From positions 1 to 35,350 of the forward strand of contig NZ_PQGG01000027.1 in assembly GCF_002915595.1 (NCBI RefSeq): 35,350 bases of DNA, given 5' to 3'. The notes beneath the pieces were generated by a model. That model did not search any database and was not told where the DNA came from. It worked only from the letters and a program-made list of their open reading frames with translations. Below, piece after piece: positions 1-9,077 of this stretch. Position numbers and translations under genes: made by a program. The DNA is from Zhongshania marina (lineage in GTDB: Bacteria; Pseudomonadota; Gammaproteobacteria; Pseudomonadales; Spongiibacteraceae). Numbering within the stretch: the stretch's first letter is position 1; each line of letters opens with the position of its first letter.

Positions 1-1876
1 CCTTTTTGGGCTTCCACGCTATTTCAACACCTGCCTTGGTATACATGGACGTGTCTTGAGGGTCAACGTGGGTTGAAAAGCAGCAGGTCGCCCTAATGCG
101 AACCATTCCGTTAATTCCGCTTTTGGGGATCGGTAGCGGGACTCTCAAATATTTCCCAGGTAGGAGTTCGCCCTGGTACAGTATTTTTGCGACGCCTGAT
201 GGGGATCGTATTAAGTCTTCAACCTCATCGATCACTTTTCCCCAGCCAATCTGAAATTGCTCTTGTTCGTTTCGCTGGGCGGAGTTGATCAGTAGCGCCT
301 TTATCGCAAGAGGAGAAATATCGTGGCCAAATAAGGCGCGAATGCCGACCGCCTTTCGCAAAAGATAGGGCGCGGAGAAGCTGGTGCCTTGTTGCGGAAC
401 AATTTCTGGGATGGCTGAGGAGTTTAAAACATGAAAGTATTGATGATGAGAGCCGCCAAAGGCGAGCAGATCCGGCTTTACTCTACCTGGCGCTCTCCCT
501 GGCCCGCTTGCACTATAGCTCGCTTTTTGCCAACTCTGATTCATTCTATCTGAAGCGCCGACAGCTATCGCATTTACGCTATCGGAGGGCACTTGTATTC
601 TATTCAACCCCAGCGATTCATCATTTTCCCCGTTATTGCCCGCGGCTATAGTTAATAAGGTTTCACCATCTGCGAGATAGGAGTCCAACATCGATGTCCA
701 TGGATGAATCTCATCGTCGTCTATCGGTAGATCAGGGCCGAGGCTGATGTTTAAGAACTCATATTGGCGGGAAATTAAGATATCCTCAATATGGGTTAGC
801 GTCCTATATAGCTCAAGCGGATCTTCGGTATCAATATCGCAATCTAGAACTCGATGGTGATCAACAAATGAATACGGTCGAGGTGCCTCACTCTCGTGGG
901 GTAGCGGCCCAAATAGAAATGCCGATGTCACGCCCAGGCCGTGATCCGTGCCACCTGGGTAGTCTGACGACGCTGAATCAGACAGCTTGTATTCATTTAG
1001 CCACGGCTTAATCGCGTGAGTTTCAGGAAGCCCTCCATCTAGAATAGCGACGCGCACATCTGATGCCAACGGCGGTGCCGTGGGTAGTTTGGCCATCGCT
1101 GAACCTGGCAGCGAGCGCACCAGGGGCCGGAATGACCGCAGAGGCGCTATCGGCCTTACAACCCGCACGAAGGAGTGACGTGCAAGCTCGATCGCTTTAT
1201 CTGGATCGCCTATTACGGGAATAAACCATAAACTTGATACCTCCAGTGACAACTCATCCTTGCTTTGGAAGCCCAGCTTATGCGCATAAGCGAGAAAGGA
1301 TTGTTTAATAAACTCGGAGGTGCCGCCCGGTATGAATTGTATCCCGACCTCAAAATATCCCGGCTTGGAGGATTCGTTCTGTTTTAGCTTTGACGCTGCG
1401 GAAACACTGCTAAATCGCCAGACCTTCATTAAGTCCTCAGAAAAAGGCGACTCTTCCGTAATGCCTTGAAGTTTATTGGCATAATCTTCAAAATTTGTGA
1501 TTTTCCCAGCAATAAAAAGGCTCGTCGATGGGGATGGCTGTGGCGCGCCTTTTCTCATCCATTTGTCTGGCTTGACCTCAGTCGCCTTGCTGCCAATAGA
1601 CCTTACCCCCATGTCACGGAGCAGCTGCTTTGGATAGTGGCCTTTTGCTATAAACGATGGATGCAGCGTCATTTCCGCGACGGCGTATCCCCGTGGGCAA
1701 AGATCGGCATCAAGCGTTGAAAATTCCTTGTTGACGTGTTCGAGCTGTGGTCGAAGCCTCGCCACTACCTCGTTGATGGTGTAAAGGTCTCTACTCTGAG
1801 GGTTAATTTTAGGTGGCGGCGTTATTTTTGCCAGCTCTTCAGCCTTGCCGATCAGGTAGTTTGTCTTTTTCGCCAT
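1..1876 (-). CDS. ietS: IetS-type subtilisin-like serine protease, copy 1 (C-terminus beyond window)
   Basis: Subtilase (peptidase S8) paired with an AAA ATPase, the arrangement of IetAS, known as a plasmid stability toxin-antitoxin on the Agrobacterium Ti plasmid and later listed among antiphage systems. My reading gives at least 625 residues from the ATG at 1876. The triad is visible: Asp near residue 280 in VAILDGG, His near 312 in GTDHGLG, Ser near 499 in GTSFSAPY, plus the oxyanion Asn in TIAAGNNG near residue 420. No signal peptide, so it is likely cytoplasmic. The N-terminal 270 residues are an unassigned family-specific region. It starts 13 nt after the ATPase stop with AAGGA upstream, so the two genes form one operon. 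In IetAS the protease is the toxic part and the ATPase restrains it. The end is cut by the window edge. Confidence 0.9.
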   Translation of the reverse strand, partial: MAKKTNYLIGKAEELAKITPPPKINPQSRDLYTINEVVARLRPQLEHVNKEFSTLDADLCPRGYAVAEMTLHPSFIAKGHYPKQLLRDMGVRSIGSKATEVKPDKWMRKGAPQPSPSTSLFIAGKITNFEDYANKLQGITEESPFSEDLMKVWRFSSVSAASKLKQNESSKPGYFEVGIQFIPGGTSEFIKQSFLAYAHKLGFQSKDELSLEVSSLWFIPVIGDPDKAIELARHSFVRVVRPIAPLRSFRPLVRSLPGSAMAKLPTAPPLASDVRVAILDGGLPETHAIKPWLNEYKLSDSASSDYPGGTDHGLGVTSAFLFGPLPHESEAPRPYSFVDHHRVLDCDIDTEDPLELYRTLTHIEDILISRQYEFLNISLGPDLPIDDDEIHPWTSMLDSYLADGETLLTIAAGNNGENDESLGLNRIQVPSDSVNAIAVGASDRMNQSWQKASYSASGPGRAPGRVKPDLLAFGGSHHQYFHVLNSSAIPEIVPQQGTSFSAPYLLRKAVGIRALFGHDISPLAIKALLINSAQRNEQEQFQIGWGKVIDEVEDLIRSPSGVAKILYQGELLPGKYLRVPLPIPKSGINGMVRIRATCCFSTHVDPQDTSMYTKAGVEIAWKPKK

Positions 1877-1889
1877 AATAATGTCCTTA

Positions 1890-2981
1890 TTATTCGTTCT
1901 CGCCCAATTTCTTGCGAATGGTGTCCCTGCTCACGCCGAGAAGTTTAGCGGCGCGTTGTTTTGGAAAGGCATGCTGGGAGACAAGTTTAACCGCTAGCGT
2001 TATTCGTTCCTGCCGCGAAAGCGTATCGATATTGGGAATTAATTGCTGGATGCCAAAATTCTCAAATCCCTCAGGGTTGATCAGCTTCATTTTGCGAAGT
2101 TTGTAAATAGCTCGTTTAATATTGCTATACGATTCGCCCCTCAGACTGTCGGCCAGTAAATCCAGGTAATTTGTGAATTCAACGCGGTCATCGCCAAGGA
2201 ATTCGATGACCGCTTTCTTGATATTTTCGTCATTCGGCAAACTAAAGGTGACATCCAGATCAAACCGGCGCCACAAAGCAGGGTCGACAAGCTCGGGGTG
2301 ATTTGTGGCGGCCACCAATAACCCTTGATCTGGCCAGTTTTCGATCTCTTGTAGAAGCACGTTTACGAGGCGCTTGAGTTCGCCAACATCGGAGTCATCG
2401 CTACGTTTTTTTGCAATGGCGTCGATCTCGTCAAGAAACAAAACGCAAGGATGACTTTTCGCATAGTCCAGGACCGACCGCAGGTTGCTACCGGTTTTCC
2501 CTAGCAGACTGCTCATCACCGCCGTAAGATCCAGCACATAGAGAGGCAGGTCGAGTTGTTGAGCCAACCAACCCGCCGTCATGGTTTTGCCGACCCCTGG
2601 CGGTCCTTGAAAGATTAATGCACTGGCAGGGCTTAAGCCCTTGAGCGCGAGCTGACTCGCATGACGCCTTTCCATCAATATCTGCTGCAGCTGATCGCTT
2701 ACGGCGCTGTCGAGGAGTGGCGCTGCCACAGGCGCGCCATGATACCGCCGAAGCAGTGCCAGCTCTAACTTTTCAGGGATCTCCTGCTCAGGGTGGCGCC
2801 CTTTCCGCAAGACCCCGTTTGACCTGGAGGTCTCCGATTTCAGCAACGCCTCGAGTTTTGACGCGTAATCCGGGTCTGTCCTACGCGCTTTCCGCACCAG
2901 TTTGGCGATGTAGAGCCTCACGTCGGAAGGCTTGCCTTCTAATGCCAGCCTTGCGATTTCCAGCGTTTCATTGGGTTGCAT
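1890..2981 (-). CDS. ietA: IetA-type AAA ATPase with C-terminal helix-turn-helix, copy 1
   Basis: AAA+ ATPase of 363 residues, partner of the downstream subtilase. Walker A GPPGVGKT is at residues 126-133, Walker B LFLDEIDA at 181-188, then a sensor-1 stretch ATNHPEL and arginine-finger-like WRRFD. The last 30 residues (AAKLLGVSRDTIRKKLG) look like a Fis-type helix-turn-helix, which the second IetA in this window lacks. That suggests the first one may bind DNA, perhaps its own promoter, where a 10-bp inverted repeat lies. In IetAS systems the ATPase counteracts the protease. The start at 2981 (MQPNETLEIARLALEG) is the first ATG after the repeat. Family assignment is secure; the autoregulation is inference. 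Confidence 0.9.
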   Translation of the reverse strand: MQPNETLEIARLALEGKPSDVRLYIAKLVRKARRTDPDYASKLEALLKSETSRSNGVLRKGRHPEQEIPEKLELALLRRYHGAPVAAPLLDSAVSDQLQQILMERRHASQLALKGLSPASALIFQGPPGVGKTMTAGWLAQQLDLPLYVLDLTAVMSSLLGKTGSNLRSVLDYAKSHPCVLFLDEIDAIAKKRSDDSDVGELKRLVNVLLQEIENWPDQGLLVAATNHPELVDPALWRRFDLDVTFSLPNDENIKKAVIEFLGDDRVEFTNYLDLLADSLRGESYSNIKRAIYKLRKMKLINPEGFENFGIQQLIPNIDTLSRQERITLAVKLVSQHAFPKQRAAKLLGVSRDTIRKKLGENE

Positions 2982-2999
2982 ACTGCTTACGCCATTATA

Positions 3000-3038
3000 A
3001 GTGACTAGATTGTGTGTTTATGCATCATTCTAGTCACT
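3000..3038. promoter_or_regulatory. 10-bp inverted repeat upstream of ietA copy 1
   Basis: Perfect arms AGTGACTAGA (3000-3009) and TCTAGTCACT (3029-3038) separated by 19 nt, centred 38 nt upstream of the ietA start on the minus strand. Placement and symmetry suit an operator. The ATPase's own C-terminal helix-turn-helix is a candidate binder. The rest of the gap to the recombinase (3039-3216) shows no other structure I can support. Confidence 0.5.
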
Positions 3039-3216
3039 GAGAATTATAAAGTACATAATTACATGTAGTTAGAAATCAACATAGATGGCTATTACTTCCA
3101 CTTTCAGCACTTATTTGTCACAACTCATGCGATCTGCGGGTTGGATGCGTGGCAAGGCGGGGAAAATGGTATTATCACATATAGAATGACCAAAACGGAA
3201 AGTAGGGGGAGTTCAG

Positions 3217-4632
3217 GTGGAAAGATCCAGGCGGGAGGATGTAAGCGTCGAGGCGTTGAAAGAGGCAGGGCTGCGCCAGAATACCCTCCGGGCGGCCGAC
3301 GGCGCCGTGCGGCATTTCGAGCAGACCTTTGGTGGCTTGTTGCCGGCGAGCCCCACGGCGATGGCTGATTATATCGCGTTTTCCCTAGAGGAAGGTCTGG
3401 CGGTCTCCACGGTCGGCCAACGAGTGTCGCTGCTCGGCACCTGGCATGAGGAAATGGGCTACCCCAATCCCAATCAGGGCAGTCTGGTGAAAACCGTGCT
3501 CAAAGGGGCGAGAAGCCGCTATCGGAAGGCCCCGAAGAAAGCGGTGCCGCTGAGCCGGGATCACCTGGTCCGCATCGTCCAGGCCTGTGACGACGCAATT
3601 ATTGCGGCCGCTCAGTTTGATGATCCAAAGCAGAGTCTAGCGCAGACACGCAGCGCCGGACGGGACAAGGCCTTCTTTCTGCTGGGGTTCTGGTGTGCAT
3701 TCCGCTCCGATGAGTTGGTGAACCTACGCTGGGAATATCTGACATTCGGCGAGGGTCGAGACGCAAAGACCGGACGGACGATTCGCACCCTGGAGGTCTT
3801 TCTGCCGGCATCCAAAGGCGACCGCAGCGCCGAAGGCCGGAGCTGGGCGCTTCACGAAATGTCGGAGCTTTGCCCGGTGACCGCCCTCTTCGACTTGCAG
3901 GCGGAAATGATGGCGGACGAAGGGCCGGTGTTTGTGAAAATTGGGCGTTGGGGGCATGCTGGTGAAAGGCCGCTTCATATAAATAGTGTGCTGGAGCTGA
4001 TGAAGCGCGCCATCGCTCGGGCCGGGTTGGACGCGGCCGGGTTCTCAACGCACTCCCTACGGCGCGGTTTTGCGAACCATGCCATTGACCGCAATACCGA
4101 CGTGCGGGATCTGATGGATTGGGTGAAGTGGAAAGACATCCGCAGTGCCGTGGCTTATCTGGAGGCCAATCAGCGCTTGGCCAACACCCTGGCTGAGATC
4201 GATCAGGACATGCCGCCAAAGGTAAGCGTATTAAAGCCGGAACGGTTACTCTCTGACGGCCAGAGTAACCCAATTGTAGCTGTGCCTTTCAGTGACCGAG
4301 TGCTTATTCTGAATGCGCGGATCGAGAAAAATAATGGCGCCGTGCCGGATAGTGCCGTGCAGCTTATCCGTCAAGATATTGAGCGGGGTGTCTTGGCTAA
4401 GCTTAAGCTTGTGAAGAAGGACGGGGCTGAATACCATTTTATGTCGCCAATGGATCTGGATAGCGCCGAATTCGCGGATTGGGCTGAGGAGCTAATCCAT
4501 GAAATCGTCGAGACGGTTGATGAGGCAGGTTGCTGGTGTGAGCCTGAGTTGTGGCGAAAGGCGGATCACCAAGAATATGGTCGAGAGTGGGTGGGGCCCA
4601 GCATTGGCTGGGCATCTGGAGGTAGAGATTGA
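3217..4632 (+). CDS. Tyrosine recombinase / phage-type integrase
   Basis: Site-specific recombinase of 471 residues beginning with GTG after a purine-rich AGGGGGAG ribosome site. An N-terminal SAM-like core-binding domain spans about residues 10-100 and the catalytic domain about 110-325. Catalytic residues: Arg163 (AFRSDEL), His279 and Arg282 (HSLRRG), Trp305 in the second His/Trp position (WKDIRS) and the nucleophile Tyr314 (VAYLEA). About 150 residues follow the Tyr (321-471) and match no domain I recognise, making it longer than common integrases. It lies between two IetAS modules and reads opposite to both, so it may mobilise this island. Its GC looks higher than that of the right side of the window. 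No att site could be assigned. Confidence 0.92.
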   Translation: MERSRREDVSVEALKEAGLRQNTLRAADGAVRHFEQTFGGLLPASPTAMADYIAFSLEEGLAVSTVGQRVSLLGTWHEEMGYPNPNQGSLVKTVLKGARSRYRKAPKKAVPLSRDHLVRIVQACDDAIIAAAQFDDPKQSLAQTRSAGRDKAFFLLGFWCAFRSDELVNLRWEYLTFGEGRDAKTGRTIRTLEVFLPASKGDRSAEGRSWALHEMSELCPVTALFDLQAEMMADEGPVFVKIGRWGHAGERPLHINSVLELMKRAIARAGLDAAGFSTHSLRRGFANHAIDRNTDVRDLMDWVKWKDIRSAVAYLEANQRLANTLAEIDQDMPPKVSVLKPERLLSDGQSNPIVAVPFSDRVLILNARIEKNNGAVPDSAVQLIRQDIERGVLAKLKLVKKDGAEYHFMSPMDLDSAEFADWAEELIHEIVETVDEAGCWCEPELWRKADHQEYGREWVGPSIGWASGGRD

Positions 4633-4767
4633 GTTCGTTTCACATAACGCCATTTCCGCACAAAACCAAACAATACGATGCGCGATATGACGCCCTGGAT
4701 GGGTCGTATTGGCCCGGAACTGAACTAAAGCTCTCTTATTTGTGGCATCAAATCCAGTAAAATTCAT

Positions 4768-7269
4768 TTACTCGATGATAACTGGTACACCAATTTGGTT
4801 CGCAATTGGTGTATATAAATCCACGTCAATATCTGGTGCGTTAATTGATATGACCAGAGAGTACCTGATGCGTTGGTCATATCGGTGAAGTGCAGGCCTT
4901 GTTTTCCACCAACCAAGCGCGGGGTAAACCGCAATGGCACCGCGGCTTGCCAGCTCTGCTGCACTGCCTTTCCAAATATCTGAATGCAGCGAGCCTTTGT
5001 GCCGGTTCTTCTTGCCAATGACCCAGTTTGGGTCATTGTCGTTTCTGTTCACGCGCTCTTCATCGTCTCTGGCCGCCGCATTAATTCGGGCACGGAAGTC
5101 AGCGTCGCTTTCTAGTGGGCGTTTTACATCAAAACGAAGGCCGTGGGACTCATACCGATAGCGCGAGGTTACGCCACGGGCAGAAGGGTTGGGCTCGATG
5201 AAGTAAGACAAGCTTACCCGCATTTCTACCTGTGCCTCACCCAGCGTTTCGAGCTCTGCCAATGGCCATGGCAATTGGTGCAAGTTCATATCCCGTAGCT
5301 GAGGTTCTTTGCCCTGTTCGCGTTTGAATGGATGTAAAAATTCCTCACAGATCATGGTTAGCGAGTTATCTGCACTCCATAGGGCTCTATCGAGGTTTGG
5401 TTCTCCGAACCCGCAGTGCCTCACCAATTCGGTTGTTTGAGCCTTGGTTGGTACCCCTCTTGCTGGCAGAAACATCCTCTTCATGGCTTCAGTCCACTGC
5501 GCTGAGTGAACGATCAATCCGCGTATGCTTTCTGGCCATAAATTCGGGTATCTGGCCATTAATTGTGCCGCCATTCGTGCGCAAAGTGCTGAAGCGGCAC
5601 TGGTGGCATTGCTTGTGGTTAGCAGGCGTTCAGCGGGATTTGCATTGGTCGTCAGCAGACTTAAGCTTGGCATCCAGGCGGCACCTAAACCGTCTTGTGC
5701 CACATTGCCACCTTCGAACACCACATCCGGTTTTAATGGCCAATGTGCTTGCCACGTTTGTGACGTGGTACTGAAAGGGCTTAACCCACCAACTTCTGCT
5801 ATTGGTGCATAGTGCTGAGCATCCGCTTCAGTGATTCTCGCTAGGTTGGTCATGGCTCCCACAGTCAAGGCATTCCATGCCTGCGCCGGGTCGTGGATGC
5901 CGTCAGTGGTATTGCTGTGCGGGTATTCCATCCAGGCGTTAGAATCTTCAATGTTACCGGCAGATATCACAAATAATTTTGGCGCTTCACCTTGTGCATC
6001 TGCGTCATAGGCAAGCCGGTCAATGGTTGCAGACCAAGCGGAAGGTCGCCCCCGGTCACGATTGTCTCTGGCAGTAATCGCCATACTGAAAACCCGTTTG
6101 CGGTGCGGCGCAGTAACCGTTGGTCGATCGACCGCCTCAGAGGTCAGGTAGCCATGCAGAATGGCGTCACCACCATTGGCTCCATCTTCTGGCAACAACT
6201 TAACCGATTCCAATCGATGAGAAACAGATACTGGCATCTGAACTGAGAGCGCGTCGGTCAGATTGCCCAGCAGGGCAAGGCCTGCCATCTCTGTACCATG
6301 CCCCTCGCCATCATCCACACCCCATGCAGGATCAACACTGTGTTTATCGGCATTGTTAATTGCTTGTCGCAATAACGGGTGCCCATTATTTACCCCGGTA
6401 TCAAGCAGGCATACATAGGGAACCTCAGCACCGTCAGCGGGCAGAGTTAAGCGGTCGTTTAACTCATCAATCCACTGTGGCTGTTCTTCTGGATTTAAAG
6501 AATCAAAAAAATCTGCTGTTTCTTTAGCTCGACGCAATTCAGCAATACTGTTTAACGTCATCATCGAGCGTTTCATTTGATCGACTGAGCCGTACACCAG
6601 CAAAACAGAGCGTTCGGGAAAGGAAAGCTCGCCGGGCGCGATACGGAAATTCAGGCTCGTTGCCGCTTCTCGGAATTGTTCCACAATCCCTTGTCGATCG
6701 TTCCGCGTCGGCAGCCACACCTCCCACCAGAGGTGTTCGTCGTCTGCCGTCGGCATAGCATCGGGTGAATCAGTCCACAGAGCTTGCAGCGTGGCCGCAC
6801 GAATATCCGAAATGGCATTCAGCAATTTGCTATGTGCTGGGCCACTCTTTTTGTCCTTGCTGTCATCCAAATAGGAGGTGATGAGTTTCTCGAAGAACTC
6901 CAGCTTGCCATCGGGCACAAAGACCGTAGCAAATGTTTTATGGCCGTCGTGGCGGACATTGCGCAGTTCAATACCTGATCGTTCACGTGTCAAGGATTCA
7001 AAAGCCAACTCAACATCCGGGAAGCTTTCAAATTCAATTTGCAGGCCGAATCCTTCGTCAATACCAGCCTGTCGCTGTTGATCAGCCGCTTCGGCTAACA
7101 CCGGCGTCAATTGTTGAAGCTTACCTTGAAGGGCACCACCATGGGCTGCCCGGTCTCTTTCGGGAATCTGCTTGCCACCGCCACCTGTTGCTGGCGATGT
7201 AAAGCTTTCTGTTTGAGCGCTGTTTTGAAAAATAAAATGTGGGTGGTTATTCGGCTCCCTTTCCGCCAT
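4768..7269 (-). CDS. ietS: IetS-type subtilisin-like serine protease, copy 2
   Basis: Complete 833-residue S8-family protease. Asp290 (LLDTGV), His324 (GEGHGTEMAG) and Ser557 (NATSAASA) form the triad, with oxyanion Asn439 in ISAGN. The Ser motif has Ala in place of the usual Gly before Thr-Ser. About 280 residues precede the catalytic domain and about 260 follow it; neither is a signal peptide or membrane segment, so the protein is probably cytoplasmic. It follows its AAA partner by 15 nt. Compared with copy 1 the two proteins share only the catalytic motifs and general layout, so this is a diverged paralogue, not a recent duplication. Likely role: toxic protease of a stability or antiphage module. 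Confidence 0.92.
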   Translation of the reverse strand: MAEREPNNHPHFIFQNSAQTESFTSPATGGGGKQIPERDRAAHGGALQGKLQQLTPVLAEAADQQRQAGIDEGFGLQIEFESFPDVELAFESLTRERSGIELRNVRHDGHKTFATVFVPDGKLEFFEKLITSYLDDSKDKKSGPAHSKLLNAISDIRAATLQALWTDSPDAMPTADDEHLWWEVWLPTRNDRQGIVEQFREAATSLNFRIAPGELSFPERSVLLVYGSVDQMKRSMMTLNSIAELRRAKETADFFDSLNPEEQPQWIDELNDRLTLPADGAEVPYVCLLDTGVNNGHPLLRQAINNADKHSVDPAWGVDDGEGHGTEMAGLALLGNLTDALSVQMPVSVSHRLESVKLLPEDGANGGDAILHGYLTSEAVDRPTVTAPHRKRVFSMAITARDNRDRGRPSAWSATIDRLAYDADAQGEAPKLFVISAGNIEDSNAWMEYPHSNTTDGIHDPAQAWNALTVGAMTNLARITEADAQHYAPIAEVGGLSPFSTTSQTWQAHWPLKPDVVFEGGNVAQDGLGAAWMPSLSLLTTNANPAERLLTTSNATSAASALCARMAAQLMARYPNLWPESIRGLIVHSAQWTEAMKRMFLPARGVPTKAQTTELVRHCGFGEPNLDRALWSADNSLTMICEEFLHPFKREQGKEPQLRDMNLHQLPWPLAELETLGEAQVEMRVSLSYFIEPNPSARGVTSRYRYESHGLRFDVKRPLESDADFRARINAAARDDEERVNRNDNDPNWVIGKKNRHKGSLHSDIWKGSAAELASRGAIAVYPALGWWKTRPALHRYDQRIRYSLVISINAPDIDVDLYTPIANQIGVPVIIE

Positions 7270-7284
7270 GCGATGTCCTTATCC

Positions 7285-8292
7285 TTAGCTGCTTTTATTT
7301 AATCGTTTGGAAAGCCAGCGGCGTTCTTCTAGCGCTTGCGAAATATCTTTTTCGGATATTTTTTCTGTTCGCTTAATTAGCGCTGTTTTCAACACTTCAT
7401 CTGCGGCTCGCGTGAGCTCCGCATAGCTCAATCCAAGCGCTTTAGCTGCCAAACGTTTCCAAGAAGTATTTTTAACTGCCAATCGTGATAGGCGCGACTT
7501 CAGCACACTGCCAATGTTCACTTCATCTGGCAACTCGTAATGCAGCAGGTCATCAAAGCGGCGGAACAGGGCGTTATCCAGAATGTCCGGGTGGTTGGTG
7601 GCACCGATGATCAGGCTATGAGAATCATCCTGCTCAATCATTTGCAGGAAGCTGTTGAGAATACGACGGACTTCGCCCACATCGTTTGCCAAGCCCCGTT
7701 GAGAGCCAATAGCATCGAACTCATCAAAGAAATACACGCCGCGAGCATGGTGGGTAGAGTCGAATATCTGCCGCAGTTTGGCGGCAGTCTCACCCATAAA
7801 CTTGGTGATCAGGCCGTCTAGACGCACCTGGAACAACGGTAGCCCCAGTTCACCAGCCAGTACCGAAGCAGTCATGGTTTTGCCCGTACCGGGGGGGCCG
7901 ACTAACAGCAGTTTGCGTCGTGGCGATAATCCGTGGGACAGAATCTCCGCCGCATGGCGCTGCTCGAGGATAATCCGCTCTAACTGTAGGGCAAGCTCGT
8001 TATTGAGCACCATATTCCCCAGGCGAGATTTGGGGTAACTCACACTCAGCAAGTTAGCAAGTTCACCCCTTGGCTTGCTGATGGGCACTGCCTTGCTATC
8101 TGGCATTCCCCCTGGTACAACCGACCGGCGGGATTTGGCCTGATCAACGAGCGCCCGCAATTCTTCGGCCAGTTTGCCGTGGCCACGCTTGGCTTCATGG
8201 GCCGCCACCTGCATGGCGACAGAATAAAAACGGTTTTCGTCGCCTTCCAGATGAGACTGAAGCAGCGCCTTTAATTGGTCTGCACTGGCCAT
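7285..8292 (-). CDS. ietA: IetA-type AAA ATPase, copy 2
   Basis: AAA+ ATPase of 335 residues. Walker A GPPGTGKT at 132-139, Walker B VYFFDEFDA near 185-193, sensor-1 ATNHPD and an arginine-finger stretch FRRFDD. The N-terminal about 100 residues are helical and charged; the C-terminus is a short helical lid (KISEKDISQALEERRW) without the helix-turn-helix seen in copy 1. Upstream gene of a two-gene operon with the protease at 4768-7269. The ATG at 8292 is preceded by TAGGAG, which lies in a small hairpin. Expected role is to hold its protease inactive and to act as the antitoxin or sensor; this follows from the known IetAS pair and is not shown by the sequence itself. Confidence 0.9.
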   Translation of the reverse strand: MASADQLKALLQSHLEGDENRFYSVAMQVAAHEAKRGHGKLAEELRALVDQAKSRRSVVPGGMPDSKAVPISKPRGELANLLSVSYPKSRLGNMVLNNELALQLERIILEQRHAAEILSHGLSPRRKLLLVGPPGTGKTMTASVLAGELGLPLFQVRLDGLITKFMGETAAKLRQIFDSTHHARGVYFFDEFDAIGSQRGLANDVGEVRRILNSFLQMIEQDDSHSLIIGATNHPDILDNALFRRFDDLLHYELPDEVNIGSVLKSRLSRLAVKNTSWKRLAAKALGLSYAELTRAADEVLKTALIKRTEKISEKDISQALEERRWLSKRLNKSS

Positions 8293-8301
8293 AATATGTT
8301 T

Positions 8302-8318
8302 CTCCTAAATTATAGGAG
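8302..8318 (-). promoter_or_regulatory. Hairpin covering the ribosome binding site of ietA copy 2
   Basis: Inverted repeat CTCCTA / TAGGAG with a 5-nt loop. On the minus-strand transcript the 3' arm is the Shine-Dalgarno sequence itself (AGGAG, about 9-13 nt before the ATG at 8292) and the 5' arm is its exact complement. If it folds it would hide the ribosome site. It could instead be a chance or DNA-level operator. Confidence 0.4.
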
Positions 8319-8483
8319 CATTGTACCTTGCTAGGGGGGCGATCACGATCAAAAACATTACTGGGCCACCTTCAGCGTTACGCCCCGGCTTTGGGGTGAA
8401 CCCTGGAGTTTGATTGACCATACTTGCATCTTGCTTGTAGTCGCTTCTGTAAACAACAAGCAGAACTACGCTTAACTATTTGC

Positions 8484-8672
8484 TTAGCAATGTTTTATTG
8501 GAAAAGTGGCAGGACTGACTTCAAATGCGTCACAAATCTCGTGCAATTTCAGGATCGTTAAATTTTTCCTACCTCGCTCTATGCGCCCCATGTTGCTGCG
8601 ATCAAGCTGAGCCTTGCTTGCCAATTCCTCCTGAGAGACATTTTGATAAGTGTTGCCTTCCTTGTTGTTCAT
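8484..8672 (-). CDS. Small XRE-type helix-turn-helix protein, probably N-terminally damaged
   Basis: The 62-residue product carries SQEELASKAQLDRSNMGRIE, the recognition part of the Cro/CI (XRE) fold, but lacks the usual first helix. The same frame stays open upstream of the ATG for 11 more codons, reading DFFGQDRQY, before a TAG. A start MPNR exists one frame away at about 8713. This suggests a frameshift split off the N-terminus. It lies about 190 nt upstream of ietA copy 2 on the same strand and may once have regulated it. The 8319-8483 gap holds nothing I recognise. Confidence 0.5.
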   Translation of the reverse strand: MNNKEGNTYQNVSQEELASKAQLDRSNMGRIERGRKNLTILKLHEICDAFEVSPATFPIKHC

Positions 8673-8717
8673 GTATTGACGATCCTGTCCGAAAAAATCT
8701 ACCTATTAGGCATGTGC

Positions 8718-8915
8718 TTATTGGCTCCCCAAAGCCTTCTTTAGGTCAGTAGCAGCCGTGCAAGGCTGCGCCATGTCGAAAAGTACGTTTTCCAGGCCCT
8801 GACACCAGCGTTCTCGTGCTTCGGGTGATTTTAACAAGTCGAAGTACCATCCGTCATATTGGTAGTTGAGAGAGGTTTCGATCTGATTTTGGGTGAGGAA
8901 GTATTTGACAGCCGC
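8718..8915 (-). pseudogene. C-terminal remnant of an unknown gene
   Basis: A frame open for 65 codons with no good start, reading VKYFLTQNQIETS, then NYQYDGWYFDLL and ending LKKALGSQ. Protein-like composition and an in-frame TAG directly upstream (8916-8918) suggest a truncated or decayed gene. I do not recognise the family. It lies just upstream of the XRE remnant on the same strand. The stretch 8916-9077 has no other supportable gene. Confidence 0.35.
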
Positions 8916-9077
8916 CTAGGCTGCCCTGGTAAAGGGTGAAGCCACGGCGAGTGCCGAGAGAGTTACTGTACGCGAGGTCCGACCATGATATGTTCCTCCA
9001 GATGAGGGCTTGGGACTGGCGAGTGGTTTAATGTCCCTTCCCAGCTCTGTCCAACTATCGCTACGCAAAAGTGAATA

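Noticed and set aside
1-1876. No full minus-strand frame could be closed here, suggesting a broken gene
   Set aside because: The frame from 1876 stays open through Asp, His and Ser motifs to the window edge; it is merely cut by the edge.
3599-4273. A 224-codon minus-strand open frame inside the recombinase gene
   Set aside because: Arg/Pro/Ser-rich shadow of a GC-rich gene; the plus strand has all tyrosine-recombinase motifs.
4768-8292. Tandem duplication origin of the two IetAS pairs
   Set aside because: Only catalytic motifs are shared; lengths and flanking domains differ too much for a recent duplication.
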